This document shows positions 35,926-44,635 of a DNA stretch of 64,000 nt, piece after piece; the stretch's first letter is position 1, and each line of letters opens with the position of its first letter. Source of the DNA: Aquimarina sp. Aq78. GTDB taxonomy: Bacteria > Bacteroidota > Bacteroidia > Flavobacteriales > Flavobacteriaceae. Below the pieces are notes generated by a model. It saw only the letters and a program-made list of their open reading frames with translations, was not told where the DNA came from and made no database searches. The translations under genes and the position numbers were made by a program. The stretch lies in assembly GCF_900299525.1 (NCBI RefSeq), contig NZ_OMKA01000029.1:546986-610985 (forward strand), written 5' to 3'.

Positions 35926-36657
35926 TTATTTAAAATAATTCAATAATGTTCCTTTTTTAGAAGAAGACACAGATAATTCTTTGCCCGAAGAAAGCACAAC
36001 GCTTCCTCCTTTTCCCTTCCGATATCGTGTTATTTTACTCACATTCACCAAATAGCTTTTATGAGTTCGTACAAATCCGTGCGTATTTAGGGATTCTTCA
36101 AAATATTTCAGCGTTTTGCTTACTAGCTTCTGACCTTTATTCAGGTAAATTTTGGTATAGTTATCGTCTGCTTCGCAATATAGAATATCACAAATCTGTA
36201 GAACTTCAAAACCATCTTGCTGTGGGATCGTGATTTTACCTTCTACCGTAGTCACCTTAGGAACTAAAACAGTGTCCAAAAGAGCAGCTTCCCGTTGCTT
36301 GATATAGCTTACATGATCAACAGCTTTGATAAGATTATCAATTGCAATAGGTTTTAACAGGTAATAGGTTGCCTGAGCATTTAAAGCATCTACCGCATAA
36401 TGATCATAGGCCGTTACAAAAACAATTTCGAATGTACGATCAGGCACTTGTTCCAATAAATCAAATGCATTACCGTAAGGCATTTCTACGTCCAAAAACA
36501 ACATATCAGGAGTATGAGATTCTAGCAGGACTAATGTTTCTTTTACACTGGAAGCTTCTCCCAAAATGGTAACCGATGGGCAATATTTGCCTAAATAATT
36601 TCTAAGTATGGCTCGGCTATTAGCTTCATCATCTACTATGATTGCAGTTAAGTTCAT
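35926..36657 (-). CDS. LytTR family response regulator
   Basis: A 243-residue regulator. The N-terminal receiver has VDDEANSR (acidic pocket), phospho-acceptor Asp56 in MLFLDVEMP and FVTAYDHYA with the later Lys. The C-terminal LytTR DNA-binding domain (about residues 140-243) has LYCEADDNYTKIYLNKGQ and FVRTHKSYLVNVSKI. It is encoded with zero spacing after the histidine kinase, which is transcribed first. LytTR regulators usually act on envelope or natural-product genes; the target is unknown. The small precursor gene is the next gene downstream on the same strand. Confidence 0.95.
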   Translation of the reverse strand: MNLTAIIVDDEANSRAILRNYLGKYCPSVTILGEASSVKETLVLLESHTPDMLFLDVEMPYGNAFDLLEQVPDRTFEIVFVTAYDHYAVDALNAQATYYLLKPIAIDNLIKAVDHVSYIKQREAALLDTVLVPKVTTVEGKITIPQQDGFEVLQICDILYCEADDNYTKIYLNKGQKLVSKTLKYFEESLNTHGFVRTHKSYLVNVSKITRYRKGKGGSVVLSSGKELSVSSSKKGTLLNYFK

Positions 36658-38868
36658 TTACTTGTCTTTCTTAAGAATTAATTTTACCTGGGTTCCTTCT
36701 GTATTATCTTCGAGGTCCGATATAAAAACATCTACCTTATCTTTATACATTTTATTAAGGATTGCAATTCTCTTTTTGATATTGCCCATCCCTCTGGATT
36801 TTTGAAGTTTTTGGTTTTGCGTTTTCAATTCTTTAGACTTTTTACGCCCTATTCCATCATCAGTAATTATAATTTCTATACTCTCTGATGTTTCTTTTTG
36901 AAAACGTATGGACAACAAGCCCTTTTCAGTTTTATATCGTAATCCATGCCATACAGCATTCTCTACATATGGCTGCAATAACATAGGAGGAATCATATAT
37001 TCATTAATGTCGATTTCGGGATCAACCTCAACCGTATATTCAAATTTATCCTGAAACCTAAAATGCTCTAATTGCACATATAACCTTAAGAGTTCTATTT
37101 CTTTTTCTAGAGGAATAAAATCTTCTTCACTATTCTCTAAAACGGCTCTCATTAATAACGAAAAATCAGTAAGGTATCGATTTGCGGTTCTTTCATCACT
37201 CGTAGCTATAAATGTATTTACAGAATTTAAAGCATTAAAAATAAAATGAGGATTCATTTGGGAGCGTAGTGATTTTAATGCTAAAAGGTTATTTGCATAC
37301 CGTTGTTGCTTCATATTACGATACATTAAATATGCAGCAAGAAGTAATAAAACTGTTAACCCTATTAAAAAATAGATTACAGTTTGTTGTCGTATACTTT
37401 GTTGATTTGCTATTTCTTGAGAAGCAAATGCCAATTCGTATTTTGCCTCATTTAGCTCCCTGTCTTTCTCTAGCGTGGTAATCCTATTTGCTCTCTGTGC
37501 TAACTCTCTACTAAAACGAGCTGCCTGTGATATCTCCTGATCTTTTTGTATATATAATTTATCAATGATTACCTCATATTCTTCAAAGGCATCTGATGCT
37601 TTTTTTAATTCTCCTTTTTCTCGATAGACTTCTCCCAGTTTTCGGGTGGCATCTTTTTGAACAATTAGATCATTTTTTGATTCTGCTTCCTTAATACTTT
37701 CTTTCAGATATGGAATAGCTTCATCATATTCTTCTTGCGCAGCAAAGGCACTAGCAATTTTATAATTCTGTACCTGGGTAGTTAAAGAGTTATCTTCTGC
37801 CGTTGGACCTTCATTTTCATTAGTTTTCTCGATCTCTTCGATATCCTCGAGTGCCTCTTTTCTTAATTGTATTTCTTTACCATAGCTATTACTCTTATTA
37901 TAAAAATCTGCTGCAGTCGATCTTTGCCGTGCCGATGTCTTTTTATCCTTTTGTTGCGCTAACTGTACCGAATTATCCAAATACTCTTCAGCATCTCTAA
38001 TATTTCCTTCCTGCTGTAATACCTCGGCTAACTTAGAATTTAATAAAATCACTCTATCATCCAGTTTTTTTCTCTGGCTTATAGAAAGAGCTTTATTATA
38101 ATTGGCAATAGCATCAGGGTAGTTTTGTAGTCCTTTATAACTATCTCCTAAACCTTCATAGACAATAGCCCTTTGAGTATTATTTAACCTAGATCGCTGT
38201 AACTGGTCAAAAGTATTTAAAGCCGCCTGATAATTTTTACCTTCTAATCGTGCATTAGCCAATTTAATTTTTACATCAGTACTATATTTATTTTTAAGAC
38301 TCATGAGATAATTACTTTCAGCAAGATCGGGTTGTTTCCAATACTTATAAATATCTGCTAATGACTCAAACAATTCGGCTTTTTTATCATCTGACGAAGG
38401 GTCATCATCTCGTATAGTCTCTAAAGCATTAGTGATATACTCTATACTTGTAGCAGCATCCTTTTTTAAAGTACTTTTTGCTGCTTTTAGATTTTTCTTA
38501 TACCGAGACTCGCTCTTTTGTTTTGAAATTGATGGTGATTCAGCCTCCCGAGGGTTATCATGTACTTCAATATCAATTTTTTGACCATCTTTGATCGTAT
38601 ATCGAATTGTATTAAAACTATCATGAGTAATTACAAGTTCGTCTCCAACACGGGCTTCTATTTTAAAATTACCAAAAATATCAGTTGTTACTGTTCCTTT
38701 CCCTAGTACAGTTACCTCTACATCTCTAACCGCTTTTCGAGTACTCTTTTCTTTCACAGAACCTTTGATACTCATTGATTCTGGTCTCTTCATTCTAGCA
38801 TTCTCTTGTCCCAAAACCAATACAGGCAGGAACCAAAGAAATACTATTATCAAACCAATCTTCTTCAT
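36658..38868 (-). CDS. TPR-containing sensor histidine kinase (LytS/HisKA-like type), envelope
   Basis: A 736-residue sensor. N-terminal signal or membrane anchor (LIIVFLWFLPVLVLGQ), then a CarboxypepD-regulatory-like beta domain (about residues 30-110: IKGSVKEKSTRKAVRDVEVTV, TVTTDIFGNFKIEARVGDEL), then TPR-like helical repeats (about 180-480; YEGLGDSYKGLQNYPDAIANYNKAL), a transmembrane helix (VIYFLIGLTVLLLLAAYLM), and a histidine-kinase domain with SQMNPHFIFNALNSV (His541) and the ATP-binding VENAVWHGLRYKTEKGLL and DDGIGRKKSK. The sensing part therefore lies outside the cytoplasm. Paired with the LytTR regulator that follows directly. Confidence 0.93.
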   Translation of the reverse strand: MKKIGLIIVFLWFLPVLVLGQENARMKRPESMSIKGSVKEKSTRKAVRDVEVTVLGKGTVTTDIFGNFKIEARVGDELVITHDSFNTIRYTIKDGQKIDIEVHDNPREAESPSISKQKSESRYKKNLKAAKSTLKKDAATSIEYITNALETIRDDDPSSDDKKAELFESLADIYKYWKQPDLAESNYLMSLKNKYSTDVKIKLANARLEGKNYQAALNTFDQLQRSRLNNTQRAIVYEGLGDSYKGLQNYPDAIANYNKALSISQRKKLDDRVILLNSKLAEVLQQEGNIRDAEEYLDNSVQLAQQKDKKTSARQRSTAADFYNKSNSYGKEIQLRKEALEDIEEIEKTNENEGPTAEDNSLTTQVQNYKIASAFAAQEEYDEAIPYLKESIKEAESKNDLIVQKDATRKLGEVYREKGELKKASDAFEEYEVIIDKLYIQKDQEISQAARFSRELAQRANRITTLEKDRELNEAKYELAFASQEIANQQSIRQQTVIYFLIGLTVLLLLAAYLMYRNMKQQRYANNLLALKSLRSQMNPHFIFNALNSVNTFIATSDERTANRYLTDFSLLMRAVLENSEEDFIPLEKEIELLRLYVQLEHFRFQDKFEYTVEVDPEIDINEYMIPPMLLQPYVENAVWHGLRYKTEKGLLSIRFQKETSESIEIIITDDGIGRKKSKELKTQNQKLQKSRGMGNIKKRIAILNKMYKDKVDVFISDLEDNTEGTQVKLILKKDK

Positions 38869-38897
38869 TATATACTATTAAAACAAGGTAAACTTAA

Positions 38898-38911
38898 CCC
38901 ATTTAAATGGG
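38898..38911. promoter_or_regulatory. Perfect palindrome CCCATTTAAATGGG upstream of the histidine kinase
   Basis: A 14-bp perfect dyad 30 bp before the start codon of the histidine-kinase gene (minus strand). It could be an operator, possibly autoregulatory; no direct evidence beyond its symmetry and place. Confidence 0.4.
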
Positions 38912-39086
38912 ATAATAAAATTCGGATCTTTTGATTATACTGTTTTATAGCAGCTTTTTAGCAGAAAAAAGAAACTTCCCTAATTAAAAGGGTAAGTTCC
39001 CTCATTCACTTTCTCTAATCCCTCATTTTAGATTTTTAGTCAAAAAAGTTCGCTGTAGTTTTATCCAAAATTAAAAAAGGGAAACT

Positions 39087-40259
39087 ATGAAGACGTTTTT
39101 TACATGGAGTATATTATGTTTACTTGTTACTATTTCTTGTAACGCAAATAATAAATCGAACTCCGATCTCGCATTTCAAAAAGAAAAAAATCACCTGATA
39201 CAGACTACTAAAACTGATCCGAATACGCGTAACATACAAGTAGCTTTACTATTAGACACCAGTAATAGTATGGATGGTCTTATTGATCAGGCTAAGGCTC
39301 AACTATGGGAAATCGTAAATGAGCTTTCGTATGCTAAATGTGGACATAACAAAATAAAGTTGGAGATAGCATTATATGAATATGGTAATGATGGTTTACC
39401 ATCTCAAGAAGGATTTATTAGACAGGTGTTACCGTTTTCTGATGATTTGGATGAGATATCAAAAGAGCTTTTTGCACTTACTACTAATGGAGGGAACGAA
39501 TATTGTGGTAAAGTGATCAATACCTCAATTAACCAATTAGGTTGGAAAAAAAATAATGATCACTTAAAACTAATTTTCATAGCGGGTAATGAACCATTTA
39601 CTCAAGGTCCCGTAGATTATAAAGATGCAGCTACAGATGCATTAGAAAAAGACATTACAATTAACACTATTTTTTGTGGTAATTACCGACAAGGTATTGA
39701 GACGAGGTGGAAACACGGAGCAGATATCACAACCGGAGAATATAGTGCCATAGATCATAATCGCGAAACCGTACATATTGCAACACCATATGATGATATC
39801 ATTCTCGAACTCAATCATAAACTAAATAGTACGTATATCTATTACGGCCATCAAGGAGCTCAAAAAAGACAATTGCAAGCTGAACAAGACAGTAATGCAA
39901 GATCGTATAGCTCTGCAAATGCTGTAAGTCGAACCGTTAGTAAAAGCTCTGGTTTCTATAAAAACAAAAGTTGGGATCTAATTGATGCTGCAGAAGACGA
40001 GGCTTTTGAAGTAGAAAAAGTAGCTAAAGACGAATTACCAAAAGAGCTTAAAGGTAAATCTAAAGCCGAGTTAAAGCAATATATCGCAGAAAAAAGTACA
40101 GCACGTAAAAAGATACAACAAAAGATTAAAGAGTTAAATAAAAAGCGTGTATTATATATTAAAGACAATAGTAAAAAAGATGATACAAATCTCGAAGCTG
40201 CTTTACTAAATGCAATCAAAAAGCAAGGAAGAAAAAAATCTTTCTCCTGGGAAGAATAA
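39087..40259 (+). CDS. VWA domain lipoprotein
   Basis: A 390-residue protein with lipobox TISC (Cys18). The VWA domain spans about 50-240: VALLLDTSNSMDGLIDQAKA holds the MIDAS DxSxS (Asp57, Ser59, Ser61), LIFIAGNEPFTQGPVDY another metal-site loop, and INTIFCGNYRQG. The C-terminal third is helical and Lys-rich with KELKGKSKAELKQYIAEKST. A metal-dependent binding protein on the envelope surface or periplasmic face. It is followed after 43 bp by a rhodanese-domain gene, likely co-transcribed. Partner unknown. Confidence 0.88.
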   Translation: MKTFFTWSILCLLVTISCNANNKSNSDLAFQKEKNHLIQTTKTDPNTRNIQVALLLDTSNSMDGLIDQAKAQLWEIVNELSYAKCGHNKIKLEIALYEYGNDGLPSQEGFIRQVLPFSDDLDEISKELFALTTNGGNEYCGKVINTSINQLGWKKNNDHLKLIFIAGNEPFTQGPVDYKDAATDALEKDITINTIFCGNYRQGIETRWKHGADITTGEYSAIDHNRETVHIATPYDDIILELNHKLNSTYIYYGHQGAQKRQLQAEQDSNARSYSSANAVSRTVSKSSGFYKNKSWDLIDAAEDEAFEVEKVAKDELPKELKGKSKAELKQYIAEKSTARKKIQQKIKELNKKRVLYIKDNSKKDDTNLEAALLNAIKKQGRKKSFSWEE

Positions 40260-40302
40260 ATCCTAAAATAATAATGTATTCAAAGAAAAATAAATATTCA
40301 AG

Positions 40303-40815
40303 ATGAAAACAGTTATTAAAATAATCATACTAATTCTAATACCAATATCCATGCAGGCGCAGCAACAAAAGAAGTTATCAAAATCGAATGTTGATTATGA
40401 TTCTTTTCTGGAAATATCTGAAGAAATTTTAGAATATAGGAAAGAACAATTAATCCCTCTGGAAATTTTTCTAAAGTATATGACAGAGGAGAACACTATT
40501 TTATTAGATACTCGCTCTGAAAGCGCTTACAAACAAAAACATCTTAGAGGTGCTACCCACATCAATTTTTCTGATTTTACAGAAGGTAAACTGGCAAAGA
40601 AAATACCTTCTAAAGAAACTCGAATTTTGATTTACTGCAATAACAATATTGATGGAGATTCTATTAATTTTGCTTCTAAAATGGCTCCTTTAGCATTAAA
40701 CATCCCAACATTTATAAACCTCTATGGATATGGTTATAAAAATGTATACGAATTATCCTCTTTGGTTCCTATAAAAGATCAAAGACTACAATTTGATGGT
40801 ACTTTTACCAAATAA
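40303..40815 (+). CDS. Rhodanese-like domain protein, exported
   Basis: A 170-residue protein with a signal peptide (IIILILIPISMQAQ). The rhodanese core has LLDTRSESAYKQKHLRGATHINFSD and a catalytic-loop Cys112 in LIYCNNNIDGD, but the loop CNNNIDGD differs from the usual CxxGxRS pattern, so classic sulfurtransferase activity is uncertain. It follows the VWA lipoprotein gene by 43 bp and ends in a terminator. Periplasmic location is inferred from the signal. Confidence 0.85.
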   Translation: MKTVIKIIILILIPISMQAQQQKKLSKSNVDYDSFLEISEEILEYRKEQLIPLEIFLKYMTEENTILLDTRSESAYKQKHLRGATHINFSDFTEGKLAKKIPSKETRILIYCNNNIDGDSINFASKMAPLALNIPTFINLYGYGYKNVYELSSLVPIKDQRLQFDGTFTK

Positions 40816-40816
40816 A

Positions 40817-40853
40817 AATAGAAATGCCTGCAGATTTGCAGGCATTTCTATTT
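40817..40853. terminator. Bidirectional terminator between convergent genes
   Basis: AATAGAAATGCCTGCA and TGCAGGCATTTCTATT form a long near-perfect hairpin centred near 40835, with T-rich tracts on both sides. It separates the rhodanese gene (+) from the PorP/SprF gene (-). Confidence 0.9.
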
Positions 40854-40879
40854 TAAATACTATTTTTTTTTTGCTTTGA

Positions 40880-41902
40880 TTAGTTTTTTGAATTAACGGC
40901 GGGGCAATTACAGTTCCATCTTTCTTTACGTTTTCCAAAATCGTACCCCAGAGTAATTTGGTGAAAACCTCCATTACTAACAACTACCGAATTTAATTGA
41001 TAACTATAGGTATATCCAGCCATCCATTTTTTATAATTAATTCCTAAAAATGGGGTTATGTATTGCAATTGCTGGCTCTCTATCGAAGTACCATCCTGAG
41101 AAAATTCTGCTCCATCCAAGCTACGTCTGTAAGATATCCCTCCCCATAAAGTACTGGAGCTAAAATCCCGGTACACTTTTAAATTAGCATCAATGGTACT
41201 TTCTTGAGTTTCATCTGTAGCTTGATACATAATAGATGGCTCTAAACTCCAAGGAGTAGCACCAATGCCAAATAAATATCCTAAAGAAAAGATATATCTA
41301 CGTTGATTATTAGATTCTCGTATTGGTGTATCATTATCAAAAATATCACGAACAGTTGGTAATATATTTTTAACAGTAATGTGAGCATACCACTCTAAAA
41401 AATTATAGGATAATCCCACATCTACATTATAATATACATCTTTTTGTACTCTATCCAGAATTACAGGATCAGGATCAAAAGGATCATCAAGCCCTCTTAA
41501 ATCTACATTAGATTGTATTAAACCGGCACTAAGACCAAAAGATAACATGTTTAAATCTGTTCTATCTCTAGAAAACAAAAGATGATAAGCATATGTTAAA
41601 TACAGTCCTGTTTGAGAAAACCTACCATTTTCATCCCTATATACAATTCCTCCTAAACCAGATTTCTCACCAGTTCTAAAATTAATATTTAAGGTCTGTA
41701 AATTAGGAGCATTATTCACATCAAACCATTGCTTTCTAGCAGTAAGCCTAATTTTATTAGCATTTGATGCACCAGCCATTGCAGGATGTATCAAGTACAA
41801 ATTATCAGAAAGATAATCAGAGTATACAGGAATACCTTCTTGCGAAAAGACAAATGGAGATACTAGTACAAATACTACTACATAGAATGTTTTTAAGTTC
41901 AT
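40880..41902 (-). CDS. PorP/SprF family type IX secretion-linked outer-membrane protein
   Basis: A 340-residue outer-membrane protein with signal peptide ending PFVFSQ. The family start GIPVYSDYLSDNLYLIHPAMAG and LTARKQWFDVNNAPNLQTL (the ARxQW motif) are clear, and the C-terminus YDFGKRKERWNCNCP is as in many members. SprF-type proteins associate with the type IX secretion or gliding machinery and often pair with a giant SprB-like adhesin; no adhesin gene is adjacent here, so it is an orphan paralog. It has its own promoter on the minus strand at 42025-42053. Confidence 0.93.
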   Translation of the reverse strand: MNLKTFYVVVFVLVSPFVFSQEGIPVYSDYLSDNLYLIHPAMAGASNANKIRLTARKQWFDVNNAPNLQTLNINFRTGEKSGLGGIVYRDENGRFSQTGLYLTYAYHLLFSRDRTDLNMLSFGLSAGLIQSNVDLRGLDDPFDPDPVILDRVQKDVYYNVDVGLSYNFLEWYAHITVKNILPTVRDIFDNDTPIRESNNQRRYIFSLGYLFGIGATPWSLEPSIMYQATDETQESTIDANLKVYRDFSSSTLWGGISYRRSLDGAEFSQDGTSIESQQLQYITPFLGINYKKWMAGYTYSYQLNSVVVSNGGFHQITLGYDFGKRKERWNCNCPAVNSKN

Positions 41903-42024
41903 TTGAGCACTATCATTTAGGGGCTAAAATAGAATTTGTGAATTCAATCTAAACTATTAAAAACAGTTTATATTGTGAGGCTTCACCTTAATTTTTAAAA
42001 TAAATCTTTGTATTTCAATTGTTC

Positions 42025-42053
42025 CAAAGATATAAATTTTTGCCAGAATACAA
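42025..42053 (-). promoter_or_regulatory. Bacteroidota-type promoter of the PorP/SprF gene
   Basis: On the minus strand TTG (plus 42051-42053), an 18-nt spacer, and TATCTTTG (plus 42025-42032), a full match to TTG-N17-23-TAnnTTTG. About 120 bp upstream of the start codon, giving a long leader. Confidence 0.65.
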
Positions 42054-42381
42054 GATTTATACTTTTTGAAGCCAATATAAACCAAAGAATTCACATCTCT
42101 CGTACGTTGTTATTGTTAACTCATTGACAGACATTAGAAAAAATATTTGACCATGATGTTTTACACAAACACAATTACATTCATAAAATATAACAATATC
42201 TAACTTAGATTTTGAGATGAATTATTTTAGCAGGTAATTTTATTATTCTTTATATCTCTACAAGTATTATTAATGCAATAACAAAACTAAAATTATACAC
42301 TTTCTTTATTTACATTTATCAAAGATTAGTTAAAAATTGTTAGCATTACAAATACACTACTAATATCGTGTTGCTTTTTAG

Positions 42382-42389
42382 TAAATTTG
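42382..42389 (+). promoter_or_regulatory. Putative -7 element TAAATTTG before the Nfu gene
   Basis: Matches TAnnTTTG, 13 bp before the ATG at 42403. No convincing -33 element. Confidence 0.4.
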
Positions 42390-42402
42390 CAAAAAATAGC
42401 GC

Positions 42403-43314
42403 ATGGAAAAGAATTTTGAAATAAAAATAGAAACTACTTCAAATCCAGGTATTGTTAAATTTGAAGCCAATTACTTTTTAACACAGCATACCAGTTATGA
42501 GTTTGAGAATATAGATCAGGCCAAAAATGCTCCTCTTGCACAACAGTTGTTTTATCTACCATTTGTAAAAAGAGTTTTTATTGCACAAAATTTTGTTGCT
42601 ATAGATAAGTATGATATTGTAGAATGGTCTGACGTGCAAGAAGAAGTTGCACAACAAATCAAAAGTTATCTTAATAGCGGTCAACCAATTGTTATTGAAA
42701 CCGAAGCTGAAACCACAAAAAAAGTCCCTATTACTATCTATGCAGAGAGTACACCTAATCCTGCGGTATTAAAATTTGTGGCTAATAAAAAATTAGTCAC
42801 TTCGGGGCATGAATTTAAAAATATTGATGATGCCGGCGAAGCCCCTTTAGCACAAGAGTTATTTCATTTTCCATTTGTTAAAGAAATATACATTAATGAG
42901 AATTATATTTCTATAGGTAAATATGATATGGCAGATTGGAATGATATCACTACTGAGGTCAGAGATTTTATACGTAATTATCTAGAGCAAGGGAAAGAAG
43001 TTTTAACCGCCAATGCTGCTGTGTCAAAAGGGGAAGTAGAAAAACAATCTGATTTAGATTTTGAAAACCTGGATGATGTTTCAAAAGATATTGTAAATAT
43101 TATTGAAGAATATATAAAACCAGCTGTAGCCAGTGATGGAGGTAACATATTATTTGATTCTTATGACCCAAAGAGCAAAGGTGTAAAGGTTGTTTTACAA
43201 GGTGCTTGTAGTGGATGTCCATCTTCTACTTTTACATTAAAAAACGGAATCGAAAACATGTTGAAAGAGATGCTAAAAGATAAAGTAGAATATGTAGAGG
43301 CTATAAATGGCTAA
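42403..43314 (+). CDS. Nfu-type Fe-S cluster carrier with duplicated Nfu N-terminal domain
   Basis: A 303-residue protein. The N-terminal Nfu_N-like domain occurs twice: residues about 1-100 (TSNPGIVKFEANYFLTQ, PLAQQLFYLPFVKRVFIAQNFVAI) and about 108-205 (STPNPAVLKFVANKKLV, PLAQELFHFPFVKEIYINENYISI). The C-terminal NifU domain has the cluster-binding CxxC (Cys269, Cys272, in GACSGCPSS). It carries and delivers [4Fe-4S] clusters to client proteins in the cytosol. Nearby iron-sulfur or glycine genes are not obviously its clients. The double N-domain is a known flavobacterial form to my knowledge. Confidence 0.93.
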   Translation: MEKNFEIKIETTSNPGIVKFEANYFLTQHTSYEFENIDQAKNAPLAQQLFYLPFVKRVFIAQNFVAIDKYDIVEWSDVQEEVAQQIKSYLNSGQPIVIETEAETTKKVPITIYAESTPNPAVLKFVANKKLVTSGHEFKNIDDAGEAPLAQELFHFPFVKEIYINENYISIGKYDMADWNDITTEVRDFIRNYLEQGKEVLTANAAVSKGEVEKQSDLDFENLDDVSKDIVNIIEEYIKPAVASDGGNILFDSYDPKSKGVKVVLQGACSGCPSSTFTLKNGIENMLKEMLKDKVEYVEAING

Positions 43315-43511
43315 TACTGTTTATCAAAAACCTTAAACATAGTCTTTTATCTATTCTCTATCATACTAAATTACCATATACTAGTATCAAAACACCAAAT
43401 CATACACTTTTTAATACATTTCAAACTATTGATCGTAGATAATTTATAAAACCGACATATATTAGCTACTTAAAAGAAGTACAAACTATTTTTTATTAGT
43501 GTAAATTAAGA

Positions 43512-43548
43512 ATCATCCCAAGAAAATATTTTTTGGGTTTTGGATGAT
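43512..43548 (+). promoter_or_regulatory. Inverted repeat just upstream of the AraC gene
   Basis: ATCATCC (43512-43518) pairs with GGATGAT (43542-43548), and CCCAA/TTGGG can pair within the same region. The second arm ends 32 bp before the AraC start codon. It could be a leader hairpin or an operator. Confidence 0.35.
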
Positions 43549-43580
43549 GAATGAATCACTCAAAATAAATTATTGGGATA

Positions 43581-44414
43581 ATGTATGACAAAAATAAACA
43601 TAATAATGTCCAGCATTTTATAAATAACGCTCTCGATAATTTAGAGTTATTTAAAGGATCATTTACATCTCATCAATTTAAACCTCATTTTCATGAAAGT
43701 TATACTATAATTTTTATGGATTATGGTATTGGTGATTATTCTAACGATTCTTCTAATTTTATTTTATCCACTGGCTCAATCCTTGTTTTCAATCCCTATG
43801 AAGTACACACTGGAAAACCCGTGAATAATTCTCCATGGAACTTTCTTACTATGTATGTTCCTATTGGGATCATGAAAAAGGCTATGGATACTCTAAATCT
43901 GCCTATAGAGTTACCTATTTTCAAAGAAAATATTATAAACAATAAGGTATTATTCAAAAAAGGGAAAGCCGTATTTCCGAATTTGATTTACAATCAACAT
44001 AATCCAAAGTCCGAATGTTTACTTATGGACTTTCTTAAAGAGCTTATCCAAAGGTATGCGTATACTGAAATAAATAATGAACCAATTTCAGAAAAACTTA
44101 TTGTTGCACGGCAAATCAAAGAATATTTACACGACCATTATCTTGAAGAAGTTTCGACACATGATCTTTCTAACTTAACAGGCATTTCAGAATACGGATT
44201 GATCAAATCTTTTAAAAAACAATATCAACTACCTCCACATCAATATTTAGTAAATCTTAGAATAGAAAAAGCCAAAAAACTACTAACAGAAAGATTATCA
44301 GCAACAGAAGTTGCGTATCAGTCTGGTTTTTTTGACCAAAGTCATTTTACCCGGCATTTTAAAAAAATAATAGGTATTACCCCTAAACAATTTGCCAATA
44401 AGGTAATTACCTAA
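43581..44414 (+). CDS. AraC family transcriptional regulator
   Basis: A 277-residue regulator. The N-terminal part is a cupin-like sensor (HFHESYTIIFMDYG, GSILVFNPYEVHTGK) and the C-terminal 100 residues a double helix-turn-helix (STHDLSNLTGISEYGLIKSFKKQY; VAYQSGFFDQSHFTRHFKK). The effector is unknown. It lies upstream of glyA and the glycine-cleavage genes on the same strand with a 221-bp gap, so it is a candidate regulator of that cluster, although AraC regulators can act elsewhere. No terminator is visible after it. Confidence 0.93.
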   Translation: MYDKNKHNNVQHFINNALDNLELFKGSFTSHQFKPHFHESYTIIFMDYGIGDYSNDSSNFILSTGSILVFNPYEVHTGKPVNNSPWNFLTMYVPIGIMKKAMDTLNLPIELPIFKENIINNKVLFKKGKAVFPNLIYNQHNPKSECLLMDFLKELIQRYAYTEINNEPISEKLIVARQIKEYLHDHYLEEVSTHDLSNLTGISEYGLIKSFKKQYQLPPHQYLVNLRIEKAKKLLTERLSATEVAYQSGFFDQSHFTRHFKKIIGITPKQFANKVIT

Positions 44415-44635
44415 AATATCCCCTTACAAACTACAAAACAGCATTCTATCTCCGTTTTCATTTTATTAAATCGATACAAATATTCGATTGCAATTTTGTA
44501 CTATTTTTTCAATTTTATTCTTCACAATTTGCATCCGTTAATTTTTGATTCATAAAAATCTTATACGTCAAAAAAAATACAGTAACCAAAATCCGATGCT
44601 CAATATTGGATATAATATGCTAAAAAAAAGAAAAT

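Larger units (their letters stand above)
41903..42402. other. 500-bp divergent intergenic region
   Basis: AT-rich, with no credible gene. It holds a promoter for the PorP/SprF gene (42025-42053, minus) and a -7-like TAAATTTG (42382-42389, plus) before the Nfu gene. The middle 300 bp have nothing I can identify. Confidence 0.7.

Noticed and set aside
43315-43580. Possible small RNA gene between Nfu and AraC genes
   Set aside because: Apart from one hairpin near the AraC start, no promoter-terminator pair is visible.
44415-44635. Glycine riboswitch upstream of glyA
   Set aside because: The leader has none of the expected GC-rich conserved blocks; it is plain AT-rich sequence.
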